A stretch of DNA of 64,000 bases from Skeletonema tropicum (lineage: Eukaryota > Bacillariophyta > Thalassiosirophyceae > Thalassiosirales > Thalassiosiraceae). Positions 10,601 through 19,477 of the stretch are shown here, in pieces. The notes beneath the pieces are model-generated. The model was not told the DNA's origin. It was given only the letters and a program-made list of their open reading frames with translations, and did not search any database. Numbering within the stretch: the first letter of the stretch is position 1; every line of letters starts with the position of its first letter. Location: contig CM074144.1 of the NCBI GenBank assembly GCA_037178625.1, forward strand, positions 992,001-1,056,000. The letters run 5' to 3'. Position numbers and translations under genes: made by a program.

Positions 10601-12680
10601 CAATCCTCCAACTACACCCACTCCACCTCCAGCTCCAACTCCAACTAACCCGCCATCTCCAATGCCGACCAACGTTGGTCAAAGTGGACCTCAGTCAGCT
10701 TCGTACGACTCAGACCTTGGTGCTCCCAAATGCTCTTTTGGTTCGTCATGTGACTCAGGAGATCTCCTTAATGGTCGAGGAAATATGATAAGCGGCGGTA
10801 ATGAACCCAATCAACCCAACTCCTTGAACTCTTGTATCGACGGACATTATGGAAATTACCACATTGATGAATCTATCGACAGGATTGTTGTGGCGCAGAC
10901 CTCTGGCAGTGGCAATGACTTCACTGAGGGTGATGATGTTACCAGTCTCAGCGACTGTGTGGTGTTTTGAATGATGGATCTAATGACTATATCGACTTTT
11001 ATTATGCAAATGACGCTTCAGATCCTGTCTGGATTCAGATCGGTGATCGTCAACAGTGTCCAGGTGGAGGAGTGCAAAACATTATCGTATACGTTGCCCC
11101 AGGGGTCAATCCAAGCTGTCCGTGCTAATCTGATGTATTACTCTACCCCTGTGAGTGCAGCTAGCTGCACGTATGATGACTACGACGATGTAGACGACTT
11201 GGTAATCACAGTCAAACCAAATCCAAATCAACCTGCCCCGCTACAGGAAGCCGTCTTTGATTCGGGGTATGGTGCTCCTAGGTGTGCCAATGTGGGTTCC
11301 TCGTGCGACTCGCTAGCTCTTCTCAATGGTAGAGGAACAATTTCGAATGGCAGTGAACCCAACCATTCGAATACCAACAAGAATGGAGCAGTTTGCAATG
11401 ATGGTAATTCAGGAACTTATCAGTCTGACGAATCAATCGAGCAGATTACCGTCACAGCTGGTGATATCATTTCTGGAACTCTAGTTCCTTCTGGTGACTT
11501 CATTGTTGAAGGTGGTCGTGCGTTTGTGAGGGTGAATCTTTGGTGCTGGAACACAGGCTCATCCGATACTGCAGATATCTACATCACAAGTGACGCCTCT
11601 AGTCCTGACTGGCAACCCTTGGCTTCAATCACTTGCCCTGGTGGTGGGGCACAAACAATCACGCACGCATTTGACGTTCCGTCAGGCGCCAACCAGTCCA
11701 TTCGTGTCAACTTGCGTTACAATGGTTCTCCAAGCACTTGCTCTAATGGAAGCTACGATGACCACGATGATTTAATCTTCGCTGTGAAGGACCCCAATGC
11801 AGCTCCTCCTCCAACCCCAGTACCAACTCTACCTCCCACTCCAATGCCTACTAATGATGGGCCAAGTGGACCTCAGACTGCCTCTTACGACGCAGATCTT
11901 GGAGCTCCCAAATGCTCTTATGGTTTGTCGTGCGACTCAGGGGCTGCTCTGCTCAACGGTAGAGGAAGTATCGCAAATGGGAATGAACTCCATGCGCCCA
12001 ACACCTTGGACACTTGTACCGACGGTAACAGTGGGTCCTATCATTCTGATGAATCTATTGACAGGATTGTTGTTACTAGGGCATCTGCATCTGGTGGTGC
12101 GGGTGACTTGACTGAGGGCGACGTAGTGACAATTAGTGCTGATGTATGGTGCTGGGATATTGGAACCAGCGACTTCATAGACTTTTACTATGCAAGTGAT
12201 GCTACCAATCCTGTCTGGACTCAGATTGGAGAGCGTCAATCGTGCCCAGATGGTGGGGCTCAAACAGTGACGGCATCGTTTACGTTGCCCCAAGGATCGC
12301 TTCAAGCTGTGCGTGCGAACATAATGTATGGTTCTGGTAGTCCCGGCTTGAATAGCTGTACGTCTGGTAGCTACGATGACACAGATGACTTGGTGATTTC
12401 TGTCAAACCAAATCCCGCAATGCAAGGTGGCAGCGAAGCAGCTTTCCTTGGCAGGCACGATGATGAGCAAGGTAAAATTATCGAAGCTTGGAAAGACACT
12501 GAAGCTGATGAGATGAAGAAGGAACTCAATGAGATGAATGCGAGTATTGAGAAACCGAAATTGAAAGGAAAAGAGAAGGGAAAGGGAGGAGGGAAAGGAA
12601 AGGCAAAAGGGAAGGACGGAGAGAAGAAGGGGAAAGGCAAGGGATCCGGCGATGAAAGTCGAGTTGGCCTTTGGCAGTGA
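7680..12680 (+). CDS. Secreted M11 (gametolysin-like) metallopeptidase with four C-terminal repeat domains; frameshifted
   Basis: Proposed exons: 7680-7841, 7990-8661, 8760-8877, 8957-9068 and 9174-12680, all GT-AG. The protein starts with a hydrophobic signal peptide. The zinc site is formed across the third intron and reads HELGHNLGFGHSG (HExxHxxGxxH), preceded by YDQCSFGQLTF, typical of peptidase family M11. After the catalytic domain come a short linker and four repeats of roughly 150-170 residues (consensus DLGAPKC...SCDS...YDD.DDLVI) separated by Pro/Thr-rich linkers, then a Lys/Gly-rich tail from about 12540. The reading frame is interrupted by small indels: an extra A in AAAA near 8150, an extra A in AAA near 8571, an extra C in CCC near 10033, and further shifts in the Pro-rich linker (10300-10660) and in repeat 2 (about 10940 and 11085). 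The family call is firm. Whether the gene is a pseudogene or has consensus errors is open. Confidence 0.75.
9656..12410 (+). repeat. Four protein-coding repeats in the M11 gene
   Basis: Repeat units begin near 9656, 10678, 11250 and 11858. Copies 1 and 2 are nearly identical at their starts (CAAAGTGGACC...TCAGACCTTGGTGCTCCCAA), which points to a recent duplication; copy 3 is the most diverged. Linkers between copies 1 and 2 are low-complexity Pro/Thr codons. Copy 2 carries a 5-nt deletion relative to copy 1. Confidence 0.75.
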
Positions 12681-13466
12681 ATAAGTAGAAGTGAAGTGAA
12701 CTGATTCATGTCTTTAGGTTTAGGGGGGATAAGTAATTGCAGAGATCAAAAGTTTGTTGTGAAGTATTTATGAAGTATACTTACCATTGAGTTGGTTGTA
12801 AAGATGTAATGTAACTTGTCAAGATCAAATTTATATGGCTCTGGATATATTTTTATGCTAAATGAAAGTTTTGGTGCTGCAAGGTCAGATAAGCAGTTGG
12901 TTCAAATCTAAACTGCCTGTTAATGTTATCTACCCTGAGAATAGAGAGCAGACATAATCCATACAATAACTCGTGATGAAGCTCGATCTATTTAGATGAC
13001 GCATAATGAATCGGGCCACTTCCTTTAGATGAAGCATAGGAATCGGGTCACTTCCCACAGTGCGATTGATAGGGAGTGCGATTGATGAGTTTGCTCCAGC
13101 TCCATCCTATCTGGATTTTCGAAATGTTGCACCCAAACTCCGATAGCAGCAAGTTATCAGATCTGTCCAAAATTTGTACTTTACAGGCGACCAATAATCT
13201 AATATTCTGCACTTGTATGACAGCAGCGTGGAAAGCGTGCATGTTTTCCGAGCCGTGTCGCCATTTGTACTCCGCTGAAGAGAAAGAGATCGATGACATG
13301 GAACGTTGTTACACTGTCATGTGACCCCTCTTGCCGCAGCCACGCTCCAACCGTTCATCAAGTTGGTATGTCAGTTCTCTCTTTGCTCCTGCCTTACGTC
13401 GACCTCCCGGAGGTAACACGAGGACCAACCGCAGATGCTCCTCAGATGTCGTCGAGCTCACAATCA
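12681..13466. other. Intergenic region with a short tandem duplication
   Basis: No gene seen. A tandem duplication of about 33 bp lies at about 12991-13060 (units TTTAGATGA[C/A]GCATA... and ...AATCGGG[C/T]CACTTCC). It is followed by a doubled AGTGCGATTGAT. The 3' ends of the flanking convergent genes lie on either side. Confidence 0.5.
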
Positions 13467-14688
13467 TTAATCCAGAACGTGCCGCAAAAATTCATCGGCA
13501 TTATCTAAATATAAATGATGCCCCGCCCCCGGCAACACATGAACATTTGCATCAATACCCATTTTATGTTGCATCTCCTTCATTTCCTTGACCACGGCCG
13601 ACTGATTAAACGACATCCATCCAGTCCCTATCTCCAAATAATACCTTTACAGATTCAATCTTGGACTCTTTCTCCTGCGACAACAGCATCTCGTTCGTCA
13701 TTACTCCATCGCCCAAATGATTCTCTTGCATACACTCCCGCTACTCCCCCTTCACTCGCCACAGCCGGTTCCAATAATGAATTCATTGCATACTCTCCGC
13801 TTGGCGGTGCAACTGTAATAATATGATAAAAGTACTCAGCCAACAGATCTACATCGGTAGGCGATATAGGTGTGATATCCGCCCACGTAAGGCACGTTCC
13901 ATCATCCGTCTACCACGTTTCTCATCCACAAGTCGAATTATTTGCTGAGGCGTGAAATTGGCACTCCATAGAGCATCTAATAGTCGCATGGCTGGTGGTA
14001 GATTTGAGAAGGGGAGACGTTGTCCTGGTGGAGGTGGGTGTTGAAAGCCTGCAGGACTTGCTAGGATGAGTTTCGATATATGGATGGCATCATTGTTATT
14101 GTTGTGACGCATGGCAAATCTTGCAGCGAGATATCCACCAAGCGAGTGGCCTACCAAACATATCTTTTCATTTGGATGAAAGTATAATCCCTGTCCATGA
14201 TTATTGCTGTTGTTGTATTGTAATAATTCTTCCATTGGATCCAGAAAAAAGTCCACTGCACGAGACGGAGTAAATCGTGAATTACAGAACGAAAATCCCG
14301 TATTGTCGGTTGACGATGAAGACGATTGAAATAGAGATCGTACGGGACTCTCCCAGCAGGGTGGACGATCGGAACCGACCATACCAAGCCAATCTATGCA
14401 TATGACACGTGATACCTTTTCACTTGTGTGTAAATCATTAATGTTGCGGTAGAAAAATCCTAGGCCAGATCCGAAGCCGTGGGTTAGAATGATGGTTGGA
14501 TGGATGTGCCTGGTGCGACCAGCTGCTGCCTTGTTGAATTCAAGTACGTTTAATCCGCCGATGTTGAACTTTTTGCGAACATGAGTGTATTTCACGAGAG
14601 AATCTAAGAGGCGACTCTCGGATTGGGCGAGGAGCTTTGAGTCGCTTGCTGACCACCATTGTCGTATTAGGCATGAGGTGGAGGTCAT
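13467..14688 (-). CDS. CGI-58/ABHD5-like alpha/beta hydrolase, frameshifted
   Basis: A likely lipid-active alpha/beta hydrolase of the ABHD4/ABHD5 (CGI-58) subfamily, starting at the ATG ending at 14688. The first 279 residues are open: HGFGSGLGFFYR (oxyanion region), DWLGMVGSDRP, and the nucleophile elbow GHSLGGYLAAR with an apparent catalytic Ser. At about 13880 the frame shifts. The next frame continues with EYFYHIITVAPPSGEYAMN and GVYARESFGR, then shifts again to FGDRDWMD, and once more to PGAGHHLYLDNADEFL, ending in TAA at 13467-13469. The last piece has the catalytic His and the HX4D motif (HHLYLD) of CGI-58 proteins. The homology therefore continues across three 1-nt frame changes, so either the gene is recently dead or the consensus has indels. 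Mammalian ABHD5 lacks the nucleophilic Ser; it is present here. Confidence 0.7.
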
Positions 14689-14942
14689 CTTCTTTGAATT
14701 GATTCATCTTTGTGTACTTACTACGTTGAGTTCATAGTTGTTGTCGATGTGGCGTAGCTTGATGGTGTTGGCTGCAAAATCTTCTGGATTCCTGCTGTTT
14801 CGCGTGGAAAAACACATCCGGCACTCAAAGCACGCCTATCTCCTCCACCTCCATGCAACTTGTGCTTTTGCCTTTTGCTTGCCTACAATACTTCTATCAA
14901 CGAGAAACAGCTGCAGCTGTTCAAGAGCGATCAGCAAGCGCA

Positions 14943-16740
14943 ATGGAGGCTTCTTTAGGTTTAGGTCGTCAGAAATGGCAGTTGTCGGGTGAGTTCATTC
15001 TTATTGCTTTCGTTGTAAACGAGGACTTGCATTTGATGCACTTCTGCATGCAATGAAGTTGAACACTCTCGCAGACATCATCTTCTATCTAACATAACGT
15101 TCACTTTCGTCATATGATCTTATTGCTCACAGGTGCAGGAATTGCTAACAACATGCGTCTTGGCTCTTGGCTTGAGCATTTTTAGCGTCATACGTTCATC
15201 GCAGATTCTTTTCTCACAACAGCGTCACTACATACAGGGGAAAGTTGGCAAAGATAATAAATCCAATGGAAGATGTCAAAAATGAAGCAGCAGCAGCTGG
15301 CGGCAGAAGGTAAGAGCATTATAGTGGGTCGTCACGTCACCTTTGGGAGCAGGAAGATAATCCGAGCTGCTTTCATTTGGACAACATTTGCCATGGCAAT
15401 GGTGAATGGTTCTACGATAACATTCACAATGATCAAGTAGCTGCATCATCGCGTATGTTACTTCACCAGCCGTCAGTCTGGTACTCGAATTTAGATATAC
15501 CCGAAGAACATGATCCTGATCTACGATACTATTTCAATGTGTCATCACCATTAGCATCTCAAAACAGAAGAGCTCACAATGATAATGATAGAACACCAGC
15601 GAACTATCGTCTCTCGTCGACTCCATACCATCTCGTCGTTCAATCGTTCTACAATGATATGATTGGTGAATTCTACTCTAGAACAGTTCGAGGACTCAAT
15701 GAGTGGATGAGAGATTTCCACCAAAGTTGGACGAGGATATACAACTTATGTTCATTTTGCATCAGAGGACCGATAAAAACCCTATTTCATGGACATCGTT
15801 TGTTTCTTGGTGCCTTGCCACAAAATGACAAGATTGATTCCTTCCTTTCACTGATCTCAAAATGAAAGTTGTCAATGCTTTGAAAAGTTAGTATTTTGTG
15901 GGTACAAATTAGAAGATGAATACTATCTTGATGACGAAGTCGATGCCACCATGGACAGTCAGAAAATATTCTACACGGCGGATAAAGTTGCACATTTGGA
16001 CTCAGACGATGCATGTTATGGTTATGGTGGCTTTCGTAGGGGCGACAGATGCACAGCGTACAATCGCCTTCGACAGGATTTGTTACCACGTTATGAAAGG
16101 AAGGATTCGCTGCTTCACGAGAAGATTCGAGAGTATAGACGAAATATACTTCTGGAGAACGGAGTAACATCAGGACAGATTGATAACAGATTGATAATGC
16201 AGATGAATGGAAGATTGTTGGCTTGACAGACCGTAAAGCTAAAGCTCGCCGTGTATGGTTGAATATCAATGAGATTATACGAGCCTGCGAAGCCAAGTTT
16301 CTACTGAAAAAGTGGTCTGTATCAAAGCCAACGTCAAGGAGGCTAATTCAATACAGGCACAACTATTAATGCACATGTCACTCGATGCCATGATTGGAAT
16401 ACATGGCGCACAGCTAAGTGATGGAGTATTGCTTCCACAGGATGGGTTTGTAGTAGAAATTCTGCCGTGGATTCGATTCCGTAAGTCACTATCCTTATTG
16501 GTCGCTTCGTTTATCGCACCATCCTTTCAACACTCACATACTCTTCGCTTCAGACGCAACATTAGCGATTATGGTAAATGGACAGACACAACAGATCGTC
16601 CAACACCATTGGGCGAGACTTATTGTCGAACTCCTCTACTCCTCTCTCAAGGAAGTGTCCATCGAGAACCACACAACTCACTCATTACTGGAAGAGCCCA
16701 AGGATCTTGCGACGAGCCGCTTTTGATGATGTCTTGATCT
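14943..16740 (+). CDS. GT61-family glycosyltransferase (EOGT/POMGNT2-like), broken reading frame
   Basis: The diagnostic GT61 segment is clear near 16385-16480: DAMIGIHGAQLSDGVLL followed by VVEILPW, then after an intron (about 16492-16553) YGKWTDTTDRPTPLGE. Upstream pieces in other frames read HLDNICHGNGEWFYDN (about 15370), GHRLFLGALPQNDKIDSF (about 15795) and YYLDDEVDATMDSQKIFY (about 15920). A hydrophobic stretch at about 15145-15190 (LLTTCVLALGLSIFSVI) would give a type II Golgi anchor. The start at 14943 and the first intron are tentative. Members transfer sugars to proteins or glycans in the secretory pathway. At least three frame changes and one in-frame stop near 15320 separate the blocks, so this is a pseudogene or an error-rich stretch. 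Confidence 0.6.
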
Positions 16741-17300
16741 TGAACCGATCGAGGCCATCTCCGATTGATTGATGGCAAGGGTCTTGCAATCAGCTCTTGA
16801 AAATGCAGTTGATTGCCAGCTCAAGATCTTTTTCCTCTGCTTGGACTTGGACTGTGCAAATGGCTTCTTCAGACTCAAAATCTCCCACAACACTACGGAG
16901 AAGGAGTATACATCTGACCTAAGGTTATAGGGATGATAAAAGATCTTCTGGTGGAGTATATCCTGGCGTCCCAAGATAGTCATTTCATGTACATCATTGT
17001 TCATCATAGGCATTTACATTCCGAGGCATGAACCTAGCCATACCAAAGTCGAACAACTTGAGGTTTCCATGTCGATCGAAGCCCACATTGTCTGGTTTGA
17101 GATCTCGGAAGATGATACCTTGACAATGCAGACAATGGAGAGCACTGGCGAGAGAGGTAGCTATGCGAAGACGAAGACGACTGTGAAGAGTTCTTCGTTC
17201 ACTATCTCTAAAACCTCATCTTCGAATACTTCGAACGAGTTTTCAAGTTCCCCTGAGCAACCTTTGCTTCTTTGCAGCGAGTTGTCGCCATCGTCACAGT
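16690..17300 (-). pseudogene. Protein kinase fragment (C-lobe), frameshifted
   Basis: On the minus strand, 16997-17170 encodes HCLHCQGIIFRDLKPDNV and LKLFDFGMARF, the catalytic and DFG loops of a protein kinase (FRD in place of HRD). Around 16930-16975 the APE region GTPGYTPPEDLL appears in one frame, and SDVYSFSVVLWEILSLKKPF (subdomain IX) appears about 16850-16920 in another. The N-lobe with the Gly-rich loop and the VAIK Lys is not seen upstream, which instead has stops. It converges on the 3' end of the GT61 gene and overlaps it slightly. It is best read as a kinase relic. Confidence 0.6.
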
Positions 17301-17632
17301 AGAACAGGCAAATAAACAGAGAAGCCATATGAACACCCATATCCTCTGAGTGGTATCTACTGACACTTAAAGGACAAAGGATGCGCGAATTTATAAAAAG
17401 TACATAGGATTGAGTTTGACTCCTCTTATCTCTCTAGAGTAGAGCGAATAGAAGTACTCATACCTGAAAGAGTGAACACGAAGCGAAGATACTTAGAATG
17501 AAGAAACAGACTGATTGACCTCGCTCGACATGCAATACTTAGAGAGTGTAGTAGGTAATGCCGCAGGCAAAAATCCAATAGTAAGGCTATTTTAGAAATT
17601 CGCTGAAAATCGTACTTATTCATCTTCTTGAC

Positions 17633-18980
17633 TTACTCAACCTTCTCAAATACGATATAAGCATGTACATAGTCCATACCATGAACCTCAGGATTCTCTG
17701 CCACTAATGCCGTATAGTTCTCCCAAAATTGGCTCATGATAGAATCCTTCTCATCTTCACTTCGTTCTGCCTTCAGCGCACTCTTGAACGTAGAGTGTGA
17801 CCATGTCTTGGTAGTAGGCACATACCATTCAGCAAATTCACGAGGAGACTTTCCAGATTTACCAGAGTTGTACAATTCACGATAAGGACACCGAACGACA
17901 CGCTCTTCGATAGAAACGACCTTTAATGACGATGATAGGTCTTCGTCTGCTTCAATACCTTCGAGGAATTCTTCCTTGGTCCGATAATAGTTTGGAAAGC
18001 TAACGCCTAATCTCTCGTCCTCATCAATAAGACCCTGCTCCTTCAGCTTATCCCAGGACGACTGGAAAGAATCCCACATACTCTCACCAACATCAGTTTG
18101 ACCTAAGAATTGTCCTTTCGAATCTTTGCAAAAGTTAACACAGACGAATCGTCCACCAGGTACAAGTTCCTTCTCACGTGCTTTTAAGATTGCTTTCCAG
18201 TCCTCCGCAGCCTGCTCCTTCTCGGGTAGAGGAGAAGTATCACATCGTGCCGCATGCATGTATTTACTACCCCTCAAAGAGGATGGAAAACGACTCAACC
18301 AATGCATAGCAGTGAAGGATACACCAAAGTCAATCGAATTGGATGGATAGCACTGGTTATGGAAACCTACGCCACATGCCTCGATGTACACATTCTGAAG
18401 TGAGTAGGGATTGGAAATTGGCTTTCCATATGCATCTGAAACAGACTTTAGACCTAAAGCATGGTTGAATACTGATTGCCATTCATTGCTGCGCTTGTAT
18501 GTATAAAGCGGTATGTCACAACGTGATGATGGTATGATAAGATGTATTTTTTGTATGCTCATAAAAGAAAATAATATGCACATGTTACTTACGTCAGCTG
18601 ATCTTCATAATGAACAACAACCTCCTTCTCAACTTCACGCTCTCTCACAGCCTCAATCATTCTAGTCATCAGACCAAGTGACGTTCCGGCGTCAGCTGTG
18701 CCATAGTCAGCGATATGATAGGCTGGACTACCACGCCGAATGGACGGAGGGGTTGTTTCTTAATCTCATTCAATACCAATGGAGTGGCGGCGCCAATAAC
18801 ATCAAAACATCCCTTGGTGCTGGCGGTGTATTCACCCTCTCCATCCTTCCCGATTGGGACATGCACTCCGGTGCCACCCGCTTTTGTGGCCGTGCAGGAT
18901 GAATCGGCGGTGGCAACAGCTAGACTATGCGTAGCCGAAACTGTAGATAGGAGAAGGACAGCTATTGCGGAGATCTTCAT
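17633..18980 (-). CDS. SABATH-family SAM-dependent methyltransferase with signal peptide
   Basis: Exons: 18593-18980 and 17633-18488, with a GT-AG intron joining HYEDQLT to NEWQSVF. A hydrophobic leader (MKISAIAVLLLSTVSATHS) implies entry into the secretory or plastid route. The SAM site IADYGTADAGTSLG matches the SABATH IADxGxxxGxNT motif. Later motifs fit too: SFTAMHWLSRFP (family SSYSLHWLSxxP), LVPGGRFVCVNF, and FPNYYRTKEEFLEGIE. SABATH enzymes O-methylate small carboxylic acids or N-methylate xanthines, so the substrate cannot be told here. One nucleotide appears to be missing near 18755-18765, where the frame must change from NEIKKQ to TPPSIRRGSPAYHIADYG. The gene is divergent from the dehydrogenase-oxidase fusion at 19478, with 497 bp between start codons. 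Confidence 0.75.
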
Positions 18981-19477
18981 GGTGCTGAATGAATTAATGT
19001 CAAGTGCAAAAATTAGATAGATTTCAAAGTAATCCTAATGCTATTATGCTTCGGATAGCTACTTAGCTTGGCTCCGCCGCGGTTGCCTTGTTATCGTTGC
19101 GTGGTGAGCCCTGCGGTCTATCATGCGCCCTCTAGCTTTGTGCTTTGTGAAAATGATGACATCAACACGTGTGGTTGATTTTGACGTCTAGCATACTAGT
19201 TCCACCCAAGAAAATCTTTCTGAATACCGGATCTTCTAGATTTGAATTTGTAGCCATCCATTTTTTGATGTCTTGGGGTCATCGTCATTGTGCGCTGGAT
19301 GAGTCAGCCATTGTTTGCGAACATACAGCCGGCCAAACCCTACTTTCTTACTTATGACAGCAGCGTTCTGTACAGCCAGCTAGCAAAGCAGTAGCCACAA
19401 GCCACAAGCCACAAACTTCTTACATCCATACTAATACTACACACATCTAACACTAACACTAACACATCCTATTCACA
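18981..19477. promoter_or_regulatory. Shared divergent promoter region
   Basis: The 497-bp gap between two oppositely oriented start codons must hold both promoters. A short repetitive run (AGCCACAAGCCACAAGCCAC and CTAACACTAACACTAACAC) lies at about 19394-19465, just before the plus-strand start. No specific transcription-factor site can be named. Confidence 0.45.

Noticed and set aside
10279..10682. Minus-strand ORFs rich in Gly/Val/Trp/Arg across the Pro-rich linker
   Set aside because: They are the antisense of Pro/Thr-codon repeats in the M11 gene. Similar antisense ORFs lie across the golgin repeats and were left out for the same reason.
12880..12930. GGTTCAAATC-like word suggesting a tRNA T-arm
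   Set aside because: No acceptor, D- or anticodon stem could be built around it. No tRNA was found in the window.
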